A stretch of 64,000 nt of DNA from Rhizophagus irregularis (Eukaryota; Glomeromycota; Glomeromycetes; Glomerales; Glomeraceae), in contig NC_089458.1 in the NCBI RefSeq assembly GCF_026210795.1, positions 124,001-188,000 on the forward strand, in the 5' to 3' direction. Numbering within the stretch: position 1 is the first letter of the stretch; every line of letters begins with the position of its first letter. The notes beneath the pieces were generated by a model, which did no database searches, had not been told where the DNA came from, and saw only the letters and a program-made list of their open reading frames with translations. A program made the position numbers and the translations under genes. This document shows positions 21,158-34,300 of this stretch, one piece after another.

Positions 21158-21596
21158 TTACAGCTATTTTCTAAATTATTGCCCCCTGTTATTTTTAAAA
21201 AATTTTTCAGACGCAGTCGAGCTGATCATGCATAGTAACTTATTCAACTTATAGTGCCGGCCGGAATTATGAGTCATGTGGTTACATAAATTCCAAAAAA
21301 GGAAATTTTTGAATTTGCAAAAATCACAAAAAAGGTATCGCCAAAAAAGGAAATAACATCGTGTTAATTTTCCTTTTTGGGCGATACCCATTCCACAAAA
21401 AAAATATTTTTTGTGATTTTTGCAAATTCAAAATTTTCCTTTTTTGGAATTTGTGTAACCACATGACTCATAATTCTGGCCGGCACTATAAGTCAGCCCG
21501 AATTACTGTGTCTGACTGCGTCTGATTGCGTCTGACTGTGTCTGAAAAAATTTTTTAAAAATAACGGAGGGTCAATAATTTAGAAAATAGCTGTAA
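21158..21596. mobile_element. MITE with TTACAGCTATTTTC ends, TA duplication
   Basis: Long inverted ends (TTACAGCTATTTTCTAAATT at the left and its complement at the right, extending past TTTTTCAGAC) give a 439-bp foldback flanked by TA (21156-21157, 21597-21598). It interrupts the small ORF and carries another MITE inside. Confidence 0.75.
21252..21488. mobile_element. Inner MITE with TAGTGCCGGCCGG ends
   Basis: TAGTGCCGGCCGGAATTATG at 21252 pairs with its near-perfect complement ending GGCACTA at 21488. TA flanks both sides. The arms continue about 100 bases through GGTTACA..AATTCCAAAAAAGG. It is nested within the MITE at 21158-21596. Blocks such as TTCCAAAAAAGGAAATTT are shared with the MITE at 12161. 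Confidence 0.7.
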
Positions 21597-21912
21597 TAGT
21601 ACAATAAATTTGAATAGGATTTGTCTCGAAGATATAATAAACACGAACAGAAATCCAATAATAATGTTCTGAAACCATTTGTCTAACTTGCTTCTTTGTC
21701 AATTCTTTTTGTTCAATAAGCTATCCTAAGAAATATGCAAAAACTAGAGCTGAAATTCTTTGTTTTAGTCGTTGAGCTCGTAATAAACATCGGTAAGTCA
21801 CATGAATTTTTGTTTTATCATCCATTTCATCTGAATAAGGTTCGTCTTGTAATTTGTGAGAACTATTTCCTTCAATTAATAGGTCTTGTAACACAATTTC
21901 GTAAGGCATCAT

Positions 21913-22355
21913 GATGAGAAAAAGTGAATCATAACAAAATAGAACGCGTCTTTAAATAAGAATTTCATTGTCGCACTTAATTAATTAATATTATTAATGA
22001 TCAACTACTAATTTCAGTAGATCGTGACATTATTGTTCCACTAATTTAGTTTGATTGATTTTACCCCTTAAATTAGTTAATCGCATATTACTATTTTGAA
22101 ACATTTCTCCTTATTCTAAAAATAATTTTTTCTTCTCCTTAATTATTTCCACGTGTAATTATTATCAGCTGTTATTGAATTTTTCGCGTTATTTTTGTTA
22201 TTTCGTTTAGAGCATATTTTCTCACGTCATGTCTTTTTCTTATTTAAGAACCTAATTTTTCCTTTCCCCTTGTTCTTCACTTCTCCGCAAAATCTTTTTG
22301 CATATATCACCTTTATTAAAACTTACATATTTTTCCTAACATCTTTATTATTAAA
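21913..22355. promoter_or_regulatory. Divergent promoter region
   Basis: It lies head-to-head between the small minus-strand gene (start 21912) and the plus-strand coiled-coil gene (start 22356). The plus side has TTATTTAAGAACC about 110 bases before the ATG and a pyrimidine-rich stretch (CCTTTCCCCTTGTTC) between it and the start. The minus side has TTATTTAAAG about 40 bases before its ATG. These are TATA-like and CT-rich core elements by appearance only. Confidence 0.35.
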
Positions 22356-25300
22356 ATGGGCTGCCATCGATCAAAAACATCCCAAAAAAAATTACAAGCT
22401 CGCTATAAGGTCCTAAAAGCTGCTCGTAAATCACAACTTCGTCAACTTGAGGGTGAGTATCACTAGTCGAAATAAGGCAAATCGGAAGTAAGGCAAATCG
22501 GCCAAATTTCAGCCAAATTTTGGATAAATTTTGGATATGATCAATAATCGGCTGACATTCAGCATAACTGATTTGCGGTGCAAAATTCCGATTTCAGATA
22601 TGATCGATAATTGGCTGCATATCAGATAACATTCGGCATAGCCGATTTGCGGTGCAAAATTCCAATATTTATTTCAAATTCCGATATTTGTGCATTATAA
22701 TATTTCGACATTCCGATAATTATATTATATGTAAATTTGACATTTAATAATTCCGATATTTGTATTGTATTGTTTTAACATTTAATAAATTTCGATATTT
22801 GTATTATTTGAAATTTGTATTATTTTGAAATTTAAACAATTCCGATATTTGTATTATTTGAAATTATATGTCATTTCATCAAAATAAAGTTCGAAAAAAA
22901 TACTAATTTCAGCGAATATGAAATTTTCTATTGACTGGATTTACCGCTAAATAGACGTTTAAACTTCTCCTGCCTGAAATTCGGTATTTCGTTGGTATAA
23001 ATCGGCCAAGAATATGATGAACTGGAATAATACAATCGCGGGATTCTGGGTAAAACTCGGTACCCCATAATTCAACATTGCATATTTCGTCATCTCTAAC
23101 TCTGAAATGATACCGAATATTTGATGATTCTGCAGGTTTATACCAGCAAATAAATGCTAGATTATGTTCGGATAACCCATCTGGCAAATTAACGGCATGT
23201 GTAAAAAAGTATTGGACTTGTCCAGGATAGCAATTGATATCACCACTTTCTGTCATAAATTTTGCCAAGATAAATGAGCTTTTTACATGACGTGATGATA
23301 TCGAAGAGCTGAATATTTCAGAACCAATTCGGCACCTTCCAAATTGATTCATTTTAACTTGAACTATTATCGAATCTTCTGCACCCTCTCCAAATGGTTT
23401 CCAAAATTCCATCGTTTCATAGCTCGCCATATAGTATTCAACTATTAAGTCAAGCATATCACTTGACATTACAATATCGTTAAATACTGGTCTGAGCATT
23501 TCGCCCGGAAATGCTTCTTTTCCTGTGGTGGTCGATTCATGAATGTTTCTTGAAGTCAACCAAAATCGCCTCATTTCATCAGCAGAAAATTGGTCAGCTT
23601 CTGATAGAGAGCCAACAGATGGTCTATTACTAATCAAATCTAGGCCCTTTGATTCCACGCCGGAATTAATGATATTACTGATTTGATTATCAAACATCAG
23701 GCGGCACATAATTTCCGGTTCAATTTTCCTTCTGCTATTCGGAAAAGAGCCTAAATTTATTTTAAACAAAAGTTGATAAAAATGCATTATTTTAGAAAGT
23801 AACAAGAATATTTAAAATATTATACCTAGCATGCCATTCATGCGCTCAAAGGAAAAACACCAGAATGTATATAAAGGTCCATAGTCGAGTGAGCATTTAT
23901 ATAAGTGAAGTGATAAATGTAAATTCGGTGTGATTTTATCACGACCGTAATTTTCTTCTATCAACTTCACTAGGTTAATTAGCCTCTGATACGCCTCTCT
24001 CATGAAATCGACTTCTACAATTCGACTTACTGAAATTGAACAAATTCTCACAAAATTCACGAGAATCTTCCGGTCATTCTCAGAAAGATGTTCCCAGAGA
24101 GAGACCGTCATCAGGAAATTATATAGTGCGAAAAGTTGCGCAAGTTTACACATCATAATATTTCGTAAGCTTCCAGACCCGCCGCAAGTTTGCGTAAGCG
24201 TAATATTTTGTAACTTTTTAAAATATTTCGAAATATTACGATATGCAAAGCTTCGTAATTTTACGATTTGTAATATTCCGTAATTTTGCGGTTCGCAATA
24301 TTTCGTAATTTTACATAATATTTCGTAAGTTTTCAGACCTGCCGCAAGTTTGCGTAAGCGTAATATTTTGTAACTTTTTAAAATATTTCGAAATATTACT
24401 GTATGCAAGGCTTCGTAATTTTACGATTCGTAATATTCCGTAATTTTACTGCGTAATACTTCGCAACTTTTTAAAATATTTCGAAATTCTATGATGCGTA
24501 ATGTTCCATAATTTGACGATTCGTAATATTCTGTGATTTTACACAACTTAATATTTCGTAATATTTCAAAATATTTCGATAAATAATACTTCATTTTCTG
24601 TACTATAAGTTTATATAATGTATGTTTTATTAGATATAATCATAAAAAATTACAAGTATTTATTAATATATACAGAATACATAAAAGTAAAAAAGAGAAA
24701 GAGTAGAGTAACAATATTATTAGACGTAAAAAGAAGAGAAACAGCTATAGTAACGTTAGTATTAGATATAAAGATAAAAGAAATATTGTTATTATTGTTA
24801 GTATTAAGGTAAAAAGAGTTAAAGAAACAGTAAAAAGAGTAAAAGAAACATGGATATTATCGTTAGTATTAAAGTACAAGTAAAAAGAAATAAAGGAAAC
24901 GTAGATAGTATTGTTAGTATTACGACATAAAGTAACAAAGAGGTAAAAAAAAATGCGTTAATATTAAAATAATTAGTATTAATAAATAAATATTTCTATA
25001 CCTGCAAAGTAATTGAACAAAAGAATAAAGAAATAAAGAGAAAGGAAAAAATAAACATGTTGTTAGTATTGTTAGTATCGTTAGTATTAAAGTACAAGTA
25101 AAAAGGAATAAAGGAAACATGGATATTATTGTTAGTATTACAATACAAAATAACAAAGAGGTAAAAAAAAATGAAAATAATTAGTATTAATAAACAAATA
25201 TTTCTATACCTGCAAAGCAATAAATTATGAAATATATGTAAATATATTGTATATAATTAAAGAAATAATAGAAAGAAGAGACAAAAAAATTAAAAATATT

Positions 25301-28300
25301 GAACAAAAGAATAAAGAAATAAGAAACAAAAATAAATAAGACAAAAACGCGTGCATGATTAAATGATTAAATGATTAAATCACATGCAAGGATCAGCCTA
25401 ATTTGATTGGCCAGAAAATACGATATCGTAAAATTACGGAAATCCGCATTTTAAAAAATCACAGAAATTGTATATGCACAATTACTAAATATTATCCCCT
25501 CGTGATAAATTAAAAATTATCAACACAAACTCAACACAAATTTAACAAATTTAACGAAATTTGGCCAAAATTAACAAATTTTTACCAGAATTATCAACAC
25601 AAATTGAACACAAATTGAACACAAATTTCAGCCACGATTTATTTATGTCACACCCGTGTTGTTAAGAATTAATAACCATTTTATTTATTAAAACTATATT
25701 AATTATGGTAAAAAAAATGCTATTACGTGTGATATATATAAAAAATAATATTTATTTTTTATGCAACCCATAATTCTCTAATAAACTATTTACATACCGA
25801 CCTTCCTCCTCCGTGTTATAAGAGTCAATAGAAAGTATATCATCGTCAGCTATGCCATCATTGGCCACACCATCGTTGGCCGTACCATCGTTGGCCGCAT
25901 CATCGTTAGCCGCACCATCGTTAGGCCTACCATCATTAGTCACATCATCATCAGCCGCACCTGCTCTATCGTCAGCTGCTCTATCACCACCATCGTCTAC
26001 ATCATTACCATCATGAGAATCATCGTCCGAATGTGTAAATTTATCCCTATTTTCCAACTTTTGCTAAAAATCAATAAATAAATAAATAAACTGTAATTCA
26101 AATAATTCACATTTTGCAAATTGTAAATTAAAAACTTACTAAGTTGTTGATTATCTTTGACTTCATTATACTTTCGCTCATTTGAATGTTTTGATTATTA
26201 GGATTTAAGTACGTTTCACATATGCTAATCGCATACGCTATTTGTGTTTTTGAGGGATTTTTATTTTCTTTTCGCAACTTATCGAATTATCAGCGACATA
26301 TATGTCGTAGGTTGCCCATCTTTAACCTTTTTAAATAGGTTGTTGTAACATCTTTTCACCTCCGCCTTACTCTTCCATTCCTGAATCTTTGACGGACTAG
26401 CCTGAGTGTTAATAGACGGTAATTTATGCCCAGTCGCTTCGAAAACAGAATACATAACGTCTTTAACTCCTGTAGACGTGAACGTCCCTCGTATGCTTCT
26501 ATGTTGTTGTACTAACTATTAAAAAAAAATGTTAGTATGAAATTTAATAAAATTCATAATTGCTTTAACTTACAGTCGGGGCAATTTTTTTTTCGAAAAA
26601 AATAATCCATTGATTTTTTTTGAACTGGCGCGTAAATTCCGGATTTTCGTCTTTTAAATATTTTTCGGTAGCGAGTTTGTACTTTCGTCTTGCGAAGGAT
26701 AAACAAAATTTTCAAATAAAATTTTCGACACCTTCTTAACGAGCTCCTAATCAAACGAGGTTAGCATTTCAGGTTTACATTAAATAATATTCATCTTTAT
26801 TACCTTTACATACTCCGGATCTATTGTATTATTATTATTTTTGTTATTATCGTTGAGCTTTTTTTCTATGCTCGAGAGACGGGTTTCGAGATTTTTTTGT
26901 CCGGTGATAAGAACTTCAAGCTTAGAAATTATCTGCGAATTGGTTCTTAATAGTTTTTCTATTGTTTTTTTATTAACTTTAACAATAAAATATAATTTAA
27001 CTATATATTATATAATTTCTTTTATAAAGAATATGATACATATTATGTCAGTATATACCATCAACACTATCATCGGATATTCTCACTCGCTTCTCAGCTT
27101 CGCTACCCTCAGTACTACGTTTTGAAAATCTTTTATTATCGTCAATTCTTCGTTTTCGCCACGCTTTGTAGCCATTATGATAATAAATTTGAAACGAAAA
27201 TATGAGAAAAAGGAGGAAATATATGAGAAAAAAGAGGAAATATATGAGAAAAAGGTGAACTAGAAAATTCGAAAAGGATGAGGAAAAAGGGGGAAATACA
27301 TGAATCAGAAATTCAGAAAAAGGAGGCAAGCTGTCATAAGGTAATTTCCGCCATTCTATACTAAAAAGAAAAAAAACTTGCGAAATATTGCGAAAAATGG
27401 ATGAACTAATGCGAAATATTACGAAAAATGAATGTACTAATGCAAAAATTTTGCATCGTGATATTACGAAAAAATATTGTAACACTTTCATAAGAGAACT
27501 TTAAAAAAAAACTCTCGTAAAAGCACATAGTACAATCGAAATATTAATCAAATCCAATTTATAAAAAAATAACATGTTACACATGTTGGGGCTTTTATGC
27601 ATGGAAAAAAAAAGTTGCAGCCAGTGAACTCATTTGGCTGATCAGATTGATAGTGATCTTGAGCGCTTATAACCTGATTATCGCATAAATTTGTGGCTGA
27701 TCATCCGTCCATTATTGTAAAAGTAATTTGCCGTGTTAAGCCAATAAATTTGCGGCTGATTATCAGATGATTAGCCGATTGAATAAGCCATCCGAATTCT
27801 TACAGCCCGTTACAGCAAATTCAAAATATGCGAAACACTCAGCACTTTTGCTGTCAGATTCACTTGGCAGGTTGCCGGCAAATTGAAATAGTAAATAAAA
27901 TAATAAACAATATTTATATGGTACATCATAGACTTGTTACATTTATTTTTAGATTTGCCAATCCACGAACTCGGCAAGTTCCCGACAGCAAAATTGCTGA
28001 GTGTTTCGCATATTTTAAATTTTGCTATAATGCGTAAAATTGCGAATGATTCCGCGATATTAGCCACCAGATTCTTACAGCCAGTTCCATTTATTAATGC
28101 GTAAATTTGCGTAGTCGTGTCTATTCAAATAACTCAATCAATTGTAATCCATTCAATTAATTCATTAAATTTTTACAATGAATTTGCAATATAATTTTAT
28201 TAGCACACATAATCTCATATAAATTAAATAGTGAATTGATACTTTTCATCAAATTTGACGCGTTAATTTAGTAACATGAGTTTCAAATGCCCCCTTTGTA

Positions 28301-31300
28301 TACGAATATTCAGTCAACGCTTTGCATATACTCAACACGCCCAAAAATGCTTAAAAAATGTAGAAGTAGAAGTAGAAGATGATGATGATAATAATGATAG
28401 TGAAAAATATAGCAGTGAAATGGATACAAGAAGTAATCTAAGTAGTGAATATGAAAATGATAAAGTTGAGGTAATTATGTTATTCCAGATTATTCTTTTT
28501 AAAGAAAAAGTTCAAATTATACTAACTCATTTTGGTTTATAATTTTAGGTGAATGATGATAATAATGTACAAAATATGTCATTTGACAGTATTGGAAGTG
28601 CAATATCAGAGATGAGCCTTGAAGATAGTAACTTTGAAAATATATTAGATTCATCTGAAGAGCCTGAAATTTTTGAAGAACCCAAAAATCTCAATACCAA
28701 AACTTGCACAGAATTTCCTAATGATGCTTATAAAGATCTAATGTTATTAGTAACGAAATATAAAATAAACAATAAAGGTGGTAATGAAATAATACGTTTT
28801 TTTAATAAACATTCAAATCTTACAGAATCACCATTACCAAAAAATATCGAACAGGGACGAGCATTTATGAGTAATATGAAGTTTTCTAATTTAGAATTTA
28901 GTAAAGTTCTTATAACAAAACATAAAGATAAAGATTATTTTCTTTATTATCAAAACTTAATACAGTGCATCAAAAATATCTTAACTGTTCCTGACATAAC
29001 ACAAAATTTTGCGCTATCTTACGAAAACTATGAGGTAAATAGTAAATATTAGTTAATTCAATAATTTAAATAATATTTATTTTAATTTATTTATATTATT
29101 TTATAGTATAATAGAGAAAGTATTTACAGTGAACAAAACACTGGAAAATGGTGGAAAACTACGCAAGAATCCTTACCTACTGGTTCCAAATTATTATCAA
29201 TTATTTTATATTCAGATGCAACAACTACAGATACATTAGGAAAAAGTCAATTGCATCCAATATATATTACATTAGGTAATATCCCAATATGGCGTCGTAA
29301 TAAACAGGATGCAAAGCAACTTTTGGGATATTTACCAATTTTAGAAGCTGCAAATAAAGATCTGGTTCGTGATACCTTTCATAAATCTTTACGTCATTTA
29401 CTAGAACCTATTATTTTATTAAAAGATGGTATAGACCTTTTTATAAATAATGAAAATACCTGGTTTTATCCTAGAGTTTCAACTATTATTGCAGATTGGC
29501 CGGAGGCCGCAAGTTTTTGTTTAGTTTATAAATCCTCCAATTCAAACTTTCCATGTCACTCCTGTTTAGTTAAAAGGGAAAATCTTGCAAATATAGACTT
29601 ATCGGTTAACGATGTAATACTAAGAACTCGCTGATGAAATGCGTAAACATTTTGAAAATGATACACAAAGATCTGTTTGCATAGAATCTGTACATAATTT
29701 TTTTTGGGATTTACCGTAAGTATGCAAAAGTAGAAATAATTATAATAACATATATATCTATTAATTATAAATATTTATATTATCAAGGAATATAAATATC
29801 TACTTGGCTACTGTTCCTGACAGAATGCATCATTTAGATTTAGGTTTATTTCGTTATCAAATTATCTTCACGTGCGATATCTTAAAATTGCAACATGTTA
29901 ATGGTAATAAATTAGTTGAAGAAGTAGATCGCCGTCTAGCAGCAATCCCACGTTTTCCCGCCATTAAAATTTTTTCCAATGGACTGCAGTCAATTGCAAG
30001 ATTAACTGCTAATGAATATCGAAGTTTGATGAAAGTCATGATATTTGTTATTGATAATTTATATGATGAAAATAACAATGAAGTAGATAATTTTGTAAAT
30101 AATGATGATCTTACGAAATTGTACGAATATTGGAATGAAATGTATATTTTAAGTAGATATGAAGAATTTAGTGAAAGTGACTTGGAGAAATTTAATGTAT
30201 GTATTAAAATTTTAGTAAAATTGAAAATTTAAATTAAATAAATTAAATTAACATTTAAGTTTTAGAATGCAATACATAGATGGGCCCGGATGTTTGTCAA
30301 GGCTTTTAAATTTGTTTCTCCTTCCAATTTGAAGTTACCTAAATTGCATTCATGGGTTTATCATATTATTGACTCAATACGATCTTATGGCGCAATAAAT
30401 GGCTATACTACAGAAACTTACGAAAGTCTTCACAAATATTTCGTTAAAATACCCTACCGAATTAGCAATAAAAAAGATGTCGAACCTCAGATTTTACGAA
30501 CTGTAAGTATTTGAAAATTTTATTTATTGTATATATTTATTATATAACTTAAGATGGAAATTAAATTAATAGATAAAACGTCAAGCAATATCTATTAGAA
30601 TGTCTCAACATTCAGTGAATCCGGCAAAAACACCTCGCACTTGTAAATTTTCTGCAAGACTCTTTGAATTCTCTTTACAAGATGCAAATACATTTTTTAA
30701 TGAAAAAAAAGATTCCGTAGACAATAAAATGCAGACTGGTTTTGCTAGATTTATAAGTTGTCTGGATTCATATCTAGATTTACTTAATGGTTTCACAATT
30801 ATTGGTGAAACCCGAATAAACATATACGGATCGGTAACACTGGAAAATGGTGCCATAATGCGTGCCACAAACAGGTATCATAATAAAGTATGGTTTAGCG
30901 ACATAGCTATTTCAATGGATTCTGAAGAATCAAATGATTATATATCAGACAAAGGACTTTGTTATGGACAGGTATTTTTCCAATTTATGTAATAATTTAT
31001 TATAAAAGTATTAATAAATATTTATTATTTATAGGCCTTATTGTTAGCAGAAGTATTAACAGACCCACCGCTAAATCTCGCATTAATTCAATGGTACGAT
31101 TTTAAATCTAAAAGGAACCCATATTTATATGGATGTCCTCACTTAAAATTGATAGAATTATATAACTTTGTAGCTATAGAGTCTATACATGGTGTCGTTC
31201 ACATAGTACCCCGATTTGATAAACAAAATGAATATTTCGTAAATAAATATATTTTTTAGTCACTTGATATAGGAGTTTTGATTTATTTTAATAAAATTAT

Positions 31301-34300
31301 ATCCTTAAAAGAATTTATGGTCACGTTTTCCATATCATAAATAAAATGCAGATTTATTTATTTAATTATTAACAACATGGGCGTAAATCGTGACTGAAAT
31401 TTGTGTTCAATTTGTGTTAATAATTCTGGTAAAAAATTTGTTAATTTTGGCCAAATTTCGTTAAATTTGTTAAATTTGTGTTGAGTTTGTGTTGAATTTG
31501 TGTTGCGTAATTTTTTATTTATCACAAGGGGATGATATTTAGTAATTGCATGTACGACGTACAAGATTTTTTTTATGATTTTTTTAAGAAATGTACGCAA
31601 AATATTTAATCAGAATATAATTGTTTTATTTTTAAATATGATATATTGATGATTTTTTTTTAAAAATTCAATAGAATGTGCTAATAATAAATTGTTTTAT
31701 TTTTAAATATAATATATTGATATTTATATTTAAATAACCAAAACATGTACATGATTTTTAATTATTTTTAATTGAAATCAAACTAAGATTTTTTTTAAAA
31801 AAAAATTAAAATAAATTAAGTGATTTATATCTATATTTAGAATCATGATATTTATATTTAGATAATCCATATCCGCATGAGATTTAATTAATATGTTTAA
31901 TGATGAAAAGTTTAATAAATTAAATTTTAATTGAAACGAGAAATAAAATCAAACCAAAGAGGTATTGTTCAAATTTTATTTAAAGTGACATTTTACGACT
32001 TTCTTTCAAATTTTTACTCATCCCAAAATCAAATTATAAAAATAAAATCAAATCTAATAATGCCTCGCCAAACACGTCGTCGTTCCTATAACGTCCATTG
32101 GAACTGGGCTATGATGGACGAACTTGTCGACATACGCCGCGACAGAAACCGCGCCTACCATAATATTAATGGTAAAAGCCGCCATGATTTTTGGGACTCT
32201 GTTGCCAATAGGTTCATATGACTAATATCTATAATTTTCTTTAAAAAAGAATTTAAATTCAAATTAACCAATCCATTTAATTGAATCAGAATAAATAGAA
32301 TATTTCGAACGAGGGTTTCCGGGCAACAGTGCAGCCAAAAGTGGAGGAACCTCGTCAGGGATTACCATGTAAGTAAATAAATAAAATTACATTCATTTAA
32401 ATTAAATGTATTTACCGAATATTCAAACTGATTTTGATATTTAGAACTATGTCCTTTATCGTAATGGTACCCCTGATCGGCCTGGGCGGCGGCTGTGGAC
32501 GCGTACCGGCCAAAGATATTATCGTGAATTTAGAACGAGATTTTGGGAGAGGCCGGGTAATTATACTATAATAAAATTTTATAATTAATATTACATTCTA
32601 TTTTACGTTCACATTTTAAATTTGATAAATTTGATCAATTTTAGATACGCGTGACGATCGTAGGAGAAGGAGAAACTTACCTACGTATCGTAGAAGATAA
32701 TTATTTTTATTTTTTTATTTATTAAGTGAGTAGCTAGGCCCAGTCCGTACCAAATATCGGCTGGAGACTCACGTTTTTTTTGGGCTGTAACTGATACTGA
32801 CGTCCACGCCGTACAGCCTGAGTACTATTTTATAAAATAGTAGCGAACAAGTATCAAATGTATATTTTTTTATTAAGTTATAATAAAAATTAGAATTTAC
32901 TTTAATTTTTAACATAAAAATTGTAAATAATAAAAAATTCGTAAATAAAAATAAATTTGCTTTCCCAAACTTAAAAAAAAAGGTGTTTATATAAAAGAAA
33001 AGGTGTTTATATTATTTTTGATTATTCAATAGTATCGCATGCCCCTTGTATACGTTCTACTGCATACGCAGTTTACAATCTCGTAAATTTTCGAAACGGA
33101 ATATTACGCAGGTTTACAGTCTCGTAAATTTTCGAAATATTTCAACCGTAATATTACGCAGGTTTACAGTCTCGTAAATTTTCGAAATATTTCAACCGTA
33201 ATATTACGCAGGTTTACAGTCTCATAAATTTTCGAAATATTTTAACCGTAATATTACGCAGATTTACAGTCTCGTAAATTTTCGAAATATTTCAACCGTA
33301 ATATTACGCAAGTTTACAGTTTCGTAAATTTTCGAAATATTTCAACCGTAATATTACGCAGGTTTACAGTTTCGTAAATTTTCGAAATATTTCAACTGTA
33401 ATATTACGCAGGTTTACAGTTTCGTAAATTTGCAGAATATTTTGACCGTAATATTGCGTAAATCTTACGATATTGTAAACTTACGTAATATTTTAACCGT
33501 AATATCACATAAATCTTACGAAATTGTAAACTTACGTAATATTTTGAAATTTTTCGAAATATTATGCCATAAACTTTCATAAACTTACAAAATCATAAAC
33601 TTACGCAATTTTTCGCGCTATAAAATTTCCTGATGGTTGCATATATTGTAAAAAATATTCGCCATTGATCCGCAGTAAAATTTGAAAACCCATCTCCACA
33701 ATCGACTTTTCCCGGGATTCGACCCAAGTCAGCTGGAACTTTAAATTCATCCATTTTTTTCTGAACTGTTTTCAAAATATGTGTTGTTAATACGCCATTT
33801 TCGATCCAAAGTCTTCTTACAATCCATTTTGTGATGCCCTGAAACAAGCAGTGCATCGGGTCGATTGTAATGAACCGAATTGGATCGAAATATGGTAGAC
33901 GCAATAATTCGGACCATCTAACTTCAGTTTGCTTTACAAATCGTTTTCTTGCTGCGTCCGAATTACAGCGTCTCCATCCTATAGCATCTTGACGATGTTG
34001 AGCCGAATCACGGCAAGTAAACCATTCGTCCATTTCATTTATCCCAGCGAAATTATGCTGCCGATTTTCATAATTCGCCTTCTTTTCGCATCTATGACAC
34101 GACACCAAAGCGGAAATATGTCCGCAAATTTTTCTTGCAGCCGGTATGTCACATGAAACAAGAATCAGAGCTGCGCAAATTCTTTTTCCTTCTTGACATT
34201 CATACATTTGATTTAATGTCACTCCTTCCCAAAGTGACTTCAACTCATCAATGATTGGCGCCAGATAGTGATTAATCTTATGTAAACTTACTTCATCTGG

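Larger units (their letters stand above)
21091..21912 (-). pseudogene. Small unknown host gene split by a MITE
   Basis: The ATG at 21910-21912 starts a well-formed ORF (MMPYEIVLQDLLIEGNSSHK...) with a TAG at 21721-21723. The frame then continues through KKQVRQMVSEHYYWISVRVY to 21597, where a MITE is inserted. The frame resumes at 21157 and reaches TAA at 21091. Removing the MITE and one TA copy keeps the frame exactly. The protein is about 130 residues, charged and helical, with no domain I recognise. A TATTTAAAG element lies about 40 bases upstream of the ATG. The 3' end is adjacent to the LTR at 20417-21056. Confidence 0.5.
25470..31560 (+). mobile_element. Plavaka transposon with long inverted repeats
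   Basis: About 160-170 bases at 25475-25640 (ATTACTAAATATTATCCCCT... then AACACAAATTTAACAAATTT and GGCCAAAATTAACAAATT) occur inverted at about 31385-31555. Repeated ACAAATTGAACACAAATT units make up the inner part. Between them lie the Plavaka transposase (28276-31259, plus) and a second gene on the opposite strand (25752-27177). The similarity fades outwards, so the exact ends and duplication are unresolved. Confidence 0.6.
24112..33632. mobile_element. TIR element (CAGGAAATT ends) inserted in tnp2
   Basis: The left end reads CAGGAAATTATATAGTGCGA. The right end, on the minus strand, reads CAGGAAATTTTATAGCGCGA. Over about 36 bases only four differ. AT lies on both sides (24110-24111 and 33633-33634). 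Deleting the element plus one AT rejoins the tnp2 codons in frame, which fixes the boundaries. Both subterminal regions are arrays of CGTAATATT / TTTCGAAATATT motifs. Inside lie a Myb/SANT-like gene (32060-32700) and a separate Plavaka transposon. A 2-bp AT duplication is unusual; it has been reported for ISL2EU-type elements, but no ISL2EU protein was seen here. Confidence 0.75.

Noticed and set aside
24130-24408. Upstream extension of the minus ORF 23812-24408 as part of the transposase
   Set aside because: This part consists of CGTAATATT repeats of the inserted element. The true tnp2 frame ends at the insertion at 24111.
27190-27491. Hydrophobic F/L-rich N-terminal part of the minus ORF 27048-27491
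   Set aside because: It comes from GAGAAAAAGG-type repeats. Only the last part (KRRIDDNKRFSKRS) looks like real protein.
32730-32830. Possible tRNA or structured RNA in a less AT-rich stretch
   Set aside because: No cloverleaf with acceptor, D and T arms could be formed by eye and no T-loop consensus is present.
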